26,387 nt of DNA, taken from the NCBI GenBank assembly GCA_035646375.1, contig DASRPM010000151.1, positions 1 to 26,387 of the forward strand, in the 5' to 3' direction. The stretch is from DASYRM01 sp035646375. GTDB taxonomy: Bacteria > Acidobacteriota > Vicinamibacteria > Vicinamibacterales > UBA2999. Of the stretch, positions 1 to 9,465 are shown one piece after another. The notes beneath the pieces were generated by a model. The model saw only the letters and a list, made by a program, of their open reading frames with translations. It had not been told where the DNA came from and did not search any database. Numbering within the stretch: the first letter of the stretch is position 1; each line of letters starts with the position of its first letter. Position numbers and translations under genes: made by a program.

Positions 1-1181
1 GCCTGCTGACTCATCTCCTCAGCGGTCCGCACGTGCCGCCCGGGGCTGGTGAGCACCGCGTTCACCACCCGGCCGAGCTCCTGGGCGAACTCGCGCGTGG
101 TGGTGAGCCCGGCGCGCCGCATCACCAGGGCGCCAAAGTAGCTGGTGAACCCTTCGGCGAGCCACAGCTCGCCGGACATGTTGATGTCGTCGAGGTTGAA
201 CGGTTCGAGCGAGCGCGGCCGGATCCGCTCCACGTTCCAGGAATGGAAGAACTCGTGCGCGATGGTGTCGAGGAGATCGAGCCGGCTGCCACGGATGGAC
301 ACGCCCGCCGTGATCACCGTGCTGTTGCGATGCTCCATGCCGTCCATGTTGCCGTGCGGCAGGTAGTCGGCCAGGAACGTATAGGTGCCGCCGTCGAACG
401 GCGCGAACTCGCCGTAGACGTTGCGGGCCTCGCGGACGATCTTCTCCACGTCGCGGACGAAGCCGTCGAGCTCGGCGCCGTCGCCGGTGTGGTGCACGGC
501 GAAGCGGAACGTCGGCGCGCGCGCGCCGTCCTGCACGGTGAACGTGCGCAGATCGAAATTGCCGACTTCCGCCGGACTGTCCATCAGGTACGGCAGGTTC
601 GGCGACGTGAACGTGAACTCGTCGGGGCCCGGAAAGAGCTGCGTGGCCACGCGCCAGTTGCTGCCCGGCGGCGGCTCGAACCGCACTTCGATCGGCTGCC
701 GGTCGAGACCGACCCCCCACAGGATGACCGCCGGCATGTTGATGTGGGCGTGCGTGGAATCCACCGACAGATAGGTGCCGTCCACGCGATCGCCGAAAAC
801 GCGATACGACGCGGTCACCGTGCGGCCGTGGGTGGGCACCACCCACTCCTCCGGCGTCGTGCGGGTGAACGCGAGCGGCGCGCCGGCGCCATCGGCGACC
901 TTCAGGTCGAAGACGTTCTTGGCGAACTGGTGCAGCGCGTAGCGGCCCGGCGAAGAGCGGCTCATGCGCAGCCGGAGCGGACCATCCGGGACGCCGGCGA
1001 ACGTGACCGTCACGGTCATCAACCGGTGCTCGCGCTGAGGAAACGACAAGCGGTAGGCGATCGACGGCGCCGGCACCGTCTCCGGCACCGAGCCCGTCTG
1101 CGCCGTCAGGGCGACGGCCTGCGCGACGAGCAGCGAGGCCAGAAGGGCGCGGCGCAGGGCCCGGAACGGGGCGCGCGTCAT
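1..1181 (-). CDS. M61-family metallopeptidase (glycyl aminopeptidase-like), C-terminus beyond window
   Basis: Open frame of 393 codons running off the left edge. The start is ATG at 1181; an in-frame TAA directly upstream fixes it. Residues 1-27 are a signal peptide (basic N-terminus, then a Leu/Ala-rich core ending near LTAQ), so the enzyme is exported. The zinc site is visible: HEFFH at about 309-313, followed by WNVERIRP and then the third-ligand region ELWLAEGFTSYF (Glu about 343). The GMEHRNST motif at 281-288 is also typical of M61 enzymes. Family members are aminopeptidases that usually carry a C-terminal PDZ domain, which would lie outside the window. It is divergent from icd, with a 164-nt gap. 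The family call is firm; the substrate is unknown. Confidence 0.9.
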   Translation of the reverse strand, partial: MTRAPFRALRRALLASLLVAQAVALTAQTGSVPETVPAPSIAYRLSFPQREHRLMTVTVTFAGVPDGPLRLRMSRSSPGRYALHQFAKNVFDLKVADGAGAPLAFTRTTPEEWVVPTHGRTVTASYRVFGDRVDGTYLSVDSTHAHINMPAVILWGVGLDRQPIEVRFEPPPGSNWRVATQLFPGPDEFTFTSPNLPYLMDSPAEVGNFDLRTFTVQDGARAPTFRFAVHHTGDGAELDGFVRDVEKIVREARNVYGEFAPFDGGTYTFLADYLPHGNMDGMEHRNSTVITAGVSIRGSRLDLLDTIAHEFFHSWNVERIRPRSLEPFNLDDINMSGELWLAEGFTSYFGALVMRRAGLTTTREFAQELGRVVNAVLTSPGRHVRTAEEMSQQ

Positions 1182-1280
1182 TTAGGCATGATCACTCATG
1201 CGCGCCAGCCTGCCAAGCTCGCGAGGCTGCGCTCAGATTAAAAGCGTGCAAGCTCCGCCTCGCGAGAGCAGTGTTTGATT

Positions 1281-1299
1281 GCCCGCCCTTCGGGCGGGC
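1281..1299. repeat. GC-rich perfect palindrome between divergent genes
   Basis: GCCCGCCC, then TTC, then GGGCGGGC: an 8-bp perfect stem with a 3-nt loop. It lies in the gap between the M61 peptidase start (1181) and icd. There is no T-tract on either strand, so it is not a standard intrinsic terminator. It resembles the palindromes at 3581-3669, 5124-5145 and 7476-7495 but lacks their 4-nt loop, so it may be a relative or independent. The rest of 1182-1345 holds no gene. Confidence 0.6.
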
Positions 1300-1325
1300 G
1301 GAGGCGAGAGTTTGCGTGCAACACA

Positions 1326-1331
1326 TATAAT
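1326..1331 (+). promoter_or_regulatory. Possible -10 box (TATAAT) ahead of icd
   Basis: A perfect TATAAT in otherwise GC-rich DNA, 14 nt before ATG 1346. No convincing -35 box sits 16-18 nt upstream. If used, transcription would begin near 1337-1339, after ATG 1334 and just before ATG 1346. That favours the 1346 start and an almost leaderless mRNA. This is inference from one hexamer. Confidence 0.35.
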
Positions 1332-1345
1332 CGATGGTTCCGGAC

Positions 1346-3571
<2,226 letters not shown>

Positions 3572-3580
3572 CCGTCGTGG

Positions 3581-3630
3581 GGGCCGCCTTCAGGCGGCCC
3601 ATGATGTAGAGGGCGGCCTTTAGGCCGCCC
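3581..3630. repeat. Two adjacent palindromes after icd
   Basis: First hairpin 3581-3600: GGGCCGCC, loop TTCA, GGCGGCCC. Second hairpin 3611-3630: GGGCGGCC, loop TTTA, GGCCGCCC. Both have perfect 8-bp stems. The left flank of the second, GATGTAGAGGGCGG, recurs on the minus strand of the repeat at 7488-7526. They lie between the convergent genes icd and rfbC. A transcript-end or mRNA-stabilising role is plausible, but neither has a T-tract. Confidence 0.8.
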
Positions 3631-3633
3631 TTA

Positions 3634-3669
3634 GTACGTGGGGGCCGCCTGAAGGCGGCCCCTACGTAC
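3634..3669. repeat. Long palindrome overlapping the rfbC stop codon
   Basis: The core is GGGGCCGCC, TGAA, GGCGGCCCC at 3641-3662. The stem continues outward through one G-T wobble (3640/3663) into GTACGT (3634-3639) pairing with ACGTAC (3664-3669), giving about 16 pairs. Read on the minus strand the core is the 3581 palindrome with the same TTCA loop. The last two sense codons and the TAG stop of rfbC (3662-3670) lie within or at the edge of it. Confidence 0.8.
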
Positions 3670-4234
3670 GCAGAACGCCGGCGCGCCGTTCGGCCACGAT
3701 CGCGAGCACCTCGCGCAGCGGCTGGTTGGCCTCATCCCGCGCCGAGAGCAGCGCCTCACCCTGCACCGGCCACGGGATCGCCGCCTCCGGATCGTTCCAC
3801 GCAATCCCGATCTCGTCGGCCGGGTCGTACAGCTCGGTGCACTTGTACTGCACCTGCGCCGCCGGGCTCACCACGTAGAAGCCGTGCGCGCAGCCGGGTG
3901 GGATGTAGATCTGCCGGAAGTTCCCGGCCGAGAGCGTCGCGGCGGTCCAGCGCATGAACGTCGGCGACTCCGGCCGCACGTCGAGCGCGACGTCCCAGAT
4001 CTCGCCCTCGATCACCCGCACCAGCTTGCCCTGCGGCTTCAGGATCTGCATGTGCAGGCCGCGGAGCGTGCCGCCGGCCGAGAGCGAATGGTTGTCCTGC
4101 ACGAAGACCGGCGGGATGCCGGCGGCCACGTACTTCCCGGCGTGAAAGGTCTCGAGGAAAAAACCGCGCGCGTCGCGATGCACGACGGGATCGATGACGA
4201 TCGCGCCGGCGACCTCGGTCTCAGCGAACCGCAT
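3662..4234 (-). CDS. rfbC: dTDP-4-dehydrorhamnose 3,5-epimerase
   Basis: Third step of dTDP-L-rhamnose synthesis, for surface polysaccharide: epimerises dTDP-4-keto-6-deoxyglucose at C3 and C5. 190 residues, the normal length, as a single cupin (RmlC) domain. Visible family motifs are RDARGFFLETF, QDNHS, LRGLH with the base His61, IPPGCAHGF, the catalytic Tyr130 in QYKCTELYDP, and Asp167 in LSARDEAN. The common Tyr after LRGLH is Met here. ATG 4234 lies inside the end of rfbA with a 14-nt overlap, indicating coupled translation. The stop codon belongs to a palindromic repeat. rfbB and rfbD are not in the window. Confidence 0.96.
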   Translation of the reverse strand: MRFAETEVAGAIVIDPVVHRDARGFFLETFHAGKYVAAGIPPVFVQDNHSLSAGGTLRGLHMQILKPQGKLVRVIEGEIWDVALDVRPESPTFMRWTAATLSAGNFRQIYIPPGCAHGFYVVSPAAQVQYKCTELYDPADEIGIAWNDPEAAIPWPVQGEALLSARDEANQPLREVLAIVAERRAGVLRT

Positions 4235-5111
4235 ACCGCGTGTCCTGCTCCAGGATCTGGCGAAGATAGTCGCCGTACGAGCTCTTCCCCATCGCCGCGG
4301 CGAGCCCGGCGAGCTGTTGCGCCGAGATGTAGGTCATCCGGAAGGCGATCTCCTCGAGGCAGGCGATCATCAGCCCCTGGCGCTCTTCGACCGTCTGCAC
4401 GAAGTTCGACGCCTGGATGAGCGCCGTGTGCGTGCCGGTGTCGAGCCAGGCGGTGCCGCGGGCCAGACGCTCGACGTGCAGCTGGCCGCGCCGGAGGTAC
4501 TCCTGGATGACGTCCACGATTTCGAGCTCGCCGCGCGCCGACGGCTTCAGCGCGGCCGCGATATCCAGCACCTGGTTGTCGAAGAAGTAGAGGCCGGTGA
4601 CGGCCCAGGACGAGCGCGGTATGGCCGGCTTTTCCTCCAGGCTCAGGACGCGGCCGGCCTCGTCGAACTCCACCACGCCGTAGCGCTCGGGATCCCGCAC
4701 CTGGTAGCCGAACACCGTGGCGCCAGCCGTGCGCGCGGCGGCGTCGCGCAGCGAATCGGAGAAGTGGGCGCCGTAGAAGATGTTGTCGCCCAGCGCGAGC
4801 GCCACGCGCCCGTCGCCCGCAAACTCGCGGCCGATGATGAAGGCCTGCGCCAACCCCTCCGGCCGCGGCTGCGCGGCGTACGCGATCGACAGCCCGAGCT
4901 CGGAGCCGTCGCCGAGCAGCCGGCGGAAGCCGTCCTGCTCGTGCGGCGTCGTGATCACGAGGATGTCGCGGATGCCGGCCAGCATCAGCGCCGAGATCGG
5001 GTAGTAGATCATCGGCTTGTTGAACACGGGCAGCAGCTGCTTGCTGATTCCGCGCGTCAGCGGGTGCAGCCGCGTCCCGGCGCCGCCGGCCAAGACAATT
5101 CCCTTCAGCAT
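4221..5111 (-). CDS. rfbA: Glucose-1-phosphate thymidylyltransferase
   Basis: First step of dTDP-rhamnose synthesis: glucose-1-phosphate plus dTTP gives dTDP-glucose. From ATG 5111 it is 296 residues, the usual size. The frame extends to a GTG-type start at 5147, but those 12 residues run through a palindrome and are not family-like, while MLKGIVLAGG is the standard N-terminus. Motifs: GGAGTRLHPLT (nucleotide loop), KPMIYYP, LGDNIFYG and WLDTGT (metal-binding Asp residues), and EKP. No Shine-Dalgarno is evident; a hairpin ends 12 nt upstream of the ATG. First gene of an rfbA-rfbC pair. Confidence 0.96.
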   Translation of the reverse strand: MLKGIVLAGGAGTRLHPLTRGISKQLLPVFNKPMIYYPISALMLAGIRDILVITTPHEQDGFRRLLGDGSELGLSIAYAAQPRPEGLAQAFIIGREFAGDGRVALALGDNIFYGAHFSDSLRDAAARTAGATVFGYQVRDPERYGVVEFDEAGRVLSLEEKPAIPRSSWAVTGLYFFDNQVLDIAAALKPSARGELEIVDVIQEYLRRGQLHVERLARGTAWLDTGTHTALIQASNFVQTVEERQGLMIACLEEIAFRMTYISAQQLAGLAAAMGKSSYGDYLRQILEQDTRYAVR

Positions 5112-5123
5112 CACGATTCGTAG

Positions 5124-5145
5124 GGGCACATCTTCAGATGTGCCC
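5124..5145. repeat. Palindrome in the rfbA leader / Nudix upstream gap
   Basis: GGGCACATC, loop TTCA, GATGTGCCC: a perfect 9-bp stem. It is preceded by CGTAGGGGC counting into the stem, the same nine bases that precede the TTCA loop element at 3641-3669 read on the minus strand. The stem bases beyond that block differ, but pairing is complete in both. In an rfbA transcript it would form a hairpin 12 nt before the start codon, so an effect on translation is conceivable. Confidence 0.8.
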
Positions 5146-5173
5146 AACCATTAACAAGGTACTCTAACTCCGG

Positions 5174-6025
5174 GTGACCATTCCTCCGCTCGCGCCCGCC
5201 TCCACGGTGGCGCTCGTCCGGCCCGGCATCGCCGGCCTTGAAGTCTTCATGGTGAAGCGCCACACGGCGGTGGCCGTGTTGGCGGGCGCCTACGTGTTCC
5301 CCGGCGGGCAGCTGTCGCTCGCCGACGGCGTCGGGGACATCGCCGCGCTGTGCGACGGCCTGGCGGGCGTGCGGGATCGGATGGACGGCGTGCTGGACGA
5401 CGAGGCCCGCGCCTTTCACGTGGCGGCCGCGCGCGAGCTGTATGAGGAGGGGGGCATCCTGCTCGCCCGCAATCGCGACGGCAAGCCGGTGGGCGATCGG
5501 GCCGGCGAAATCGCGGCGCTCGACAACGGGCGCGAGGCGATCGCGGCCGGGCGCCGGTTCGCGGACGTCATGGCGGCGGAGCGGTGGCGCGTGGCGCTCG
5601 ACTGGCTCACGCTGTTCGCGCACTGGGTCACCCCGGACATCGAGCCGCGCCGGTTCGACGCCTACTTCTTCCTGGCCGTCGAGCCCGAACCGCAGGACGC
5701 CTCGCACTGCGGGCGGGAGACGACCACCGGTGTGTGGATGCGGCCCGGCGAGGCCCTCACCCGCTGCCGGCATGGGGAGATCGCGCTTCCGCCGCCGACG
5801 TGGACGACGCTGCGGCAGCTCGAACGGTTTGGCACCGTGGACGAAGCGATGGCGTGGGCGCGCACCTGCCCGGTGCCGCGCATTCAGCCAAAGTCCATCT
5901 TTCAGGGCTCGACGCGCATCGTGACCTTGCCGGGCGACCCCTCGTACCCCGCCGTCGCCGGCTTCACGCCGCGCGAGACGCGATTCGCGATCGAGAACGG
6001 GCGGTGGAGGCCTCTTTCACCGTAG
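5174..6025 (+). CDS. Nudix hydrolase, NUDT19-like
   Basis: 283 residues from GTG 5174; no strong ribosome site is seen. The Nudix signature is split. PGGQL (about 43-47) provides the start of the box and AARELYEEGGILL (about 85-97) its REXXEE core, separated by an insert of roughly 35 residues. A long insert at this point is a feature of the NUDT19/RP2p group, which hydrolyses coenzyme A and related pyrophosphates. The mid-region LTLFAHWVTPDIEPRRFDAYFFLA also fits that group. Members cleave a nucleoside diphosphate linked to another moiety; the substrate here is inferred only. Its 3' end overlaps the convergent gene at 6017 by nine bases. Confidence 0.85.
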   Translation: MTIPPLAPASTVALVRPGIAGLEVFMVKRHTAVAVLAGAYVFPGGQLSLADGVGDIAALCDGLAGVRDRMDGVLDDEARAFHVAAARELYEEGGILLARNRDGKPVGDRAGEIAALDNGREAIAAGRRFADVMAAERWRVALDWLTLFAHWVTPDIEPRRFDAYFFLAVEPEPQDASHCGRETTTGVWMRPGEALTRCRHGEIALPPPTWTTLRQLERFGTVDEAMAWARTCPVPRIQPKSIFQGSTRIVTLPGDPSYPAVAGFTPRETRFAIENGRWRPLSP

Positions 6026-7459
6026 GCGCCGCTGCAAAAGCTGCTGCAGGCCGGGGCGCGAAAACGCCGCGGACCGCACGAACGCCGCGTAGGCGCGCTG
6101 CAGCTCCGGCAGCTCTTCGGGACGTGCCGCCACCACCTGCAGCCCCACGGCGCCCATCTCGTCGGTCGATTCCTCGCCCCACGTGACGCGCACAGGCGGG
6201 CGGCTCGGGTTGCGCCGGTTGGACGCCGAGTTGTCGTAGCTGATCTCCACGTCGAGGCGCGTGCCCTTCGGCAGCGCCACGAACTCCGCGAAGCGGTAGC
6301 GCTCCTGCCAGGAGAAGTCCCAGTCCTTGATCCACAGCAGCGTGCGCGAGGTGCCGTCCGGGAAGGCGGCCGTGAGCTTCATCTCCTTGCCCAGATAGTG
6401 CGCGTGGGCGCCAACGCTGAAGGCGCGCACGTCGATGGGCAGTGTGAACGAATCCTTGATCGTGTACCGCTCCTGTCCCGGGGCGATGTCGAGCCCCTCG
6501 AACACGGCAAACAGCGGCGGCAGTTGAATGGCGGTGAACGCCTGCGTGGGCGCCTGCTTGGCGAAATAGAAGCCGACGGTGGACTTCTCCGCCTGCGCCG
6601 AGCCGGACGGATGGAAGTGGGTAGACAGAATCAGATCCGAGCCCCTGGCGACGGGGAACGCCAGCCCCTCGGGCAGTTCGAGCGCGCGCCCGCCGAGCGC
6701 CCACCCGCCGAGAGTGCCCGTGATCCGCGAGGTCAGATCATCCGCCGCGCCGCCACGCCCCCTGCCGAGCCCGGCGAGTCCGCGGCCGCGACCGCCCGCC
6801 AGCCGGACACCGCCCATTCCACCCGGGAATCCAGGCGCCGCGTCCGCGGCGTCCTGCTCGCGCGCGCTGCCGGTCGCATCCAGGAAGAAGAGGCTGTGAT
6901 GGACCACGGCACGCGCCGACGGCCGGAAGTCGATCGCGCGCACCCACACATCGCGATCGAGATTCAGCGGCAGCACGAAGTTGCGATACACGTCGGGGCC
7001 ACGCGCCGGCACGTCGTAGGCCTCGGCCATCGTCACCACGAGATCGGGGGGCCCGAGCTGCCATCCGTCGGTGAAGCTGGGGAGCCGCGGCAGCTTCGCC
7101 GGATCACCTTCCGGGGCGCCGCCGTCGGCCCATCGCTGGAGGATCTCGATCTGCGCATCGGTCAGCCCGCGCGCGTCATGAAACGCGTAGTCGGTGGCGC
7201 CCGGTTTCCACGGCGGCATCGCGCGCGACGCGGCGGCCGCCGCCATCGCCTTCGCGACTGGCCGTGCATCGCGGTAGCTCAGAAGCGGGAACGGCGCGGC
7301 CTCGCCCGGCCGGTGGCACCCGGCACAGTTGGCGAACACGATCGGCGCCACGTGCTCGCTGAACGTCACGGCTGTCTGGGCTCGGGGCGTCGTGCCCGCG
7401 GGCCCCAGCACCGTCGCCGCGGCCAGCGCCAGGACGCACATCGTTCCGGGAATTCGCAT
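6017..7459 (-). CDS. Exported cytochrome c / copper type II monooxygenase-like protein
   Basis: 480 residues from ATG 7459, with GGAGG ten bases upstream. Signal peptide 1-28, so periplasmic. A heme c domain follows: CAGCH at 45-49, with MPPW at 81-84 probably giving the axial Met. Downstream are HH at 187-188, HFH at 281-283, HAH at 352-354 and Met360, resembling the copper ligands of ascorbate-dependent type II copper monooxygenases (PHM-like fold). A Gly/Arg-rich stretch at about 211-238 interrupts the domain. Redox chemistry is likely and the substrate unknown. It may share transcripts with the permease upstream, but an 83-nt repeat-filled gap lies between them. The open frame continues upstream of 7459 only as an antisense-like shadow of the permease. 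Confidence 0.85.
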   Translation of the reverse strand: MRIPGTMCVLALAAATVLGPAGTTPRAQTAVTFSEHVAPIVFANCAGCHRPGEAAPFPLLSYRDARPVAKAMAAAAASRAMPPWKPGATDYAFHDARGLTDAQIEILQRWADGGAPEGDPAKLPRLPSFTDGWQLGPPDLVVTMAEAYDVPARGPDVYRNFVLPLNLDRDVWVRAIDFRPSARAVVHHSLFFLDATGSAREQDAADAAPGFPGGMGGVRLAGGRGRGLAGLGRGRGGAADDLTSRITGTLGGWALGGRALELPEGLAFPVARGSDLILSTHFHPSGSAQAEKSTVGFYFAKQAPTQAFTAIQLPPLFAVFEGLDIAPGQERYTIKDSFTLPIDVRAFSVGAHAHYLGKEMKLTAAFPDGTSRTLLWIKDWDFSWQERYRFAEFVALPKGTRLDVEISYDNSASNRRNPSRPPVRVTWGEESTDEMGAVGLQVVAARPEELPELQRAYAAFVRSAAFSRPGLQQLLQRRLR

Positions 7460-7475
7460 CGCCGAAGCCCCTCCA

Positions 7476-7545
7476 GGGCGGGCTAAAGCCCGCCCTCTAC
7501 ATCTACGAGCCCGCCCTCTACATCTATCAGATCGCCCTACATTTA
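7476..7545. repeat. Palindrome plus tandem 21-bp repeat after the permease gene
   Basis: The palindrome 7476-7495 is GGGCGGGC, TAAA, GCCCGCCC (loop TTTA on the minus strand). Its right arm begins an 18-nt unit, GCCCGCCCTCTACATCTA, repeated exactly at 7488-7505 and 7509-7526 (period 21). A degraded third copy lies at about 7530-7545. On the minus strand the unit reads TAGATGTAGAGGGCGGGC, matching the flank of the palindrome at 3611. The last copy runs into the TAA stop (7543-7545) of the permease. Two to three units is too few, and the units too short, for CRISPR. Confidence 0.85.
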
Positions 7546-9465
7546 CCCCACGTGGACCCGCGGGCGGCGCTGCGGGTCCGCCTCGAACTGACGCAGCACC
7601 TCGCGCGTCACCGGCGCCGTGTCGCCCTCGCCGAACGCCAGAAACTTCAGCAGGTAGGCGATCGGGTTGCCCTCGGTCCACCCGAAGTAGACGTGCGGGA
7701 TCACCCCTGTCTGGTCGCGAATATAGATCAGCAGCGCCGCGATGGCGTTGGGGATCGCCGGGCTCTGCGACCGCAGAATGAGGTGACCGCCCACCTCGAC
7801 GCCCTGCACGCGCAGCACGTCGCTGAACTCCGACGCGTCGCCGGGCTGAATCTCGAGGAACAGCACCGGCTCGTCCGGCGGCACGTGATGCGAGTCGCTC
7901 GCCTCCCGCATCTTGTCCTCGTACTCCGACGGCAGGCCGGAGCCCGGGCGATTGGCGATGATGCGGATGGCGCGGCCGCGCCGCGCGGCGCCGTTGATGA
8001 AGGCGCGCGCCATGTCGTCGAGCTCGAAGCCGTGGACGCGCAGCTCGGTGGACCGCAGCGTGCGCGAGACGAGCGACGTGAACACGATGGTGGCGATGAA
8101 GATCGAGGCGATCTTGATGCCTTCCGGCCGCTCCACCATGTTCGTGAACGTCGTGTAGACGAACACGCCGGCTATGAGCAGGAACGGTATCCAGCCGTTG
8201 CGCGCGCGCCAGGTGACGACGGCGATCGCGAGGGCGCCCGAGGTCATGAGCACCAGCACGCCGGTGGCATAGGCGCCGCCCTGCGCTTCGACGCTCGCAT
8301 CGAAGACGACGCTGATGATGATGGCGATGCCGGTGATGATGACCACCAGCGGCCGGTTCGCCCGCGCCCACTCGGGCGCCATGCCGAATCGCGGCAGGTA
8401 GCGCGGCACGAGCGTGAGCAGTCCGGCCAGGGCCGACGAGCCGGCAAACCACAGAATCAGGATGGTGGCCACGTCGTAGACGGTGCCGAACACGTGGCCC
8501 AGCAGCTCGTGGGCCAAATACGACAGCGCACGGCCGTCGGCCGCCTGCCCCGGCTCGAACGCCGCCGCCGGGATCAGCATGACGGTCACGAAGCTGCTCG
8601 CCGTGAGCATCGCGCTCATGATCAGCGCCGCCGAGAGCAGCAGCTTCTTCGTGTTGCGGATGCGCCCCACCGGCTCCTGGTCGGTATCGGTGGCGTCGCC
8701 GCGCACGAGCGGCATCACGGCCACGCCGGTCTCGAATCCCGACAGGCCGAGCGCCAGCTTCGGGAACAGGATGAGCGCCATCGCCAGCATCATCAGCGGG
8801 TGCCCGTGCGTGTCGAAGAGGGCGGCCTTCCAGTTGTCGATGACGGCCGGCTGCTGCTGGATGGCGCGCACGGCGGCCGCGATCACGATGATGTTGAGCG
8901 TGATGTAGACCGCCACGATCCCCACCGCCAGCATGATGGCTTCCTGGAAGCCCTTCAGGAACACGGCCCCCAGGATGACCAGCAGCACGATCGTCAGCAG
9001 CAACGGGTGATCGATCCAGTCCGGCGCGAGCGGGTTGTGAATCAGGTGCGCCGCCGCGTCGGCCGCCGAGAGCGTGACGGTGATCACGAACCCCGTCCCC
9101 GCGAATCCGAGCAGGCACAGCACGACGGCCTTGCCCTTCCAGCGCGGAAAGAGCTTCTCGAGGATGAGGATGCTGCCCTGCCCCCAGGGGCTCAGGTCCG
9201 CGACGCGCGCGTACATCGGGTAGGCGCCGAAGAGTGTGAGCGCCACGAGCACCAGCGTGGCAATCGGCGAAAGCGCCCCGGCGGCCACGAATGCGATGCT
9301 TGGCTGATAGGCCAGCGTGGAGAAGTAGTCCACGCCGGTCAGGCACATCACCTTCCACCACTCGGCGGTGTGGGCGCCGGCCGTACCGGACGGCGCGGCG
9401 CTGTGCCCCTCGTAGAACCACGTCCGGATGGCGGCGAGCTGCTGGGCGAAGGCGGGCTGGTTCAT
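7543..9465 (-). CDS. APC-superfamily permease with C-terminal soluble domain
   Basis: 640 residues from ATG 9465. The N-terminal ~480 residues hold about 12 hydrophobic helices, beginning with GVDYFSTLAYQPSIAFVAAG and continuing through PMYARVADLSPWGQGSI. That pattern matches amino-acid/polyamine/organocation transporters often labelled amino acid transporter. A polar C-terminal region of about 150 residues (from roughly RSTELRVHGFELDD) includes a conserved-looking HVYFGWTEGNPIAYLLKF and may be regulatory. The substrate is not deducible; relation to potassium transporters of the KimA/KUP type is possible. The start overlaps the hemH stop as ATGA (9462-9465) with no clear ribosome site, so translation is probably coupled to hemH. 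Confidence 0.85.
   Translation of the reverse strand: MNQPAFAQQLAAIRTWFYEGHSAAPSGTAGAHTAEWWKVMCLTGVDYFSTLAYQPSIAFVAAGALSPIATLVLVALTLFGAYPMYARVADLSPWGQGSILILEKLFPRWKGKAVVLCLLGFAGTGFVITVTLSAADAAAHLIHNPLAPDWIDHPLLLTIVLLVILGAVFLKGFQEAIMLAVGIVAVYITLNIIVIAAAVRAIQQQPAVIDNWKAALFDTHGHPLMMLAMALILFPKLALGLSGFETGVAVMPLVRGDATDTDQEPVGRIRNTKKLLLSAALIMSAMLTASSFVTVMLIPAAAFEPGQAADGRALSYLAHELLGHVFGTVYDVATILILWFAGSSALAGLLTLVPRYLPRFGMAPEWARANRPLVVIITGIAIIISVVFDASVEAQGGAYATGVLVLMTSGALAIAVVTWRARNGWIPFLLIAGVFVYTTFTNMVERPEGIKIASIFIATIVFTSLVSRTLRSTELRVHGFELDDMARAFINGAARRGRAIRIIANRPGSGLPSEYEDKMREASDSHHVPPDEPVLFLEIQPGDASEFSDVLRVQGVEVGGHLILRSQSPAIPNAIAALLIYIRDQTGVIPHVYFGWTEGNPIAYLLKFLAFGEGDTAPVTREVLRQFEADPQRRPRVHVG

Noticed and set aside
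3572..3661. Bidirectional intrinsic terminator
   Set aside because: Stems are strong, but no T-tract follows in either direction, so it is described as a repeat cluster instead.
7488..7545. CRISPR array
   Set aside because: Two exact units with 3-nt gaps are a simple tandem repeat; no spacers and no cas genes.
7460..9421. Upstream extension of the cytochrome c gene frame to 9421
   Set aside because: The extension overlaps the permease in another frame and lacks protein-like features; the signal peptide and GGAGG place the start at 7459.
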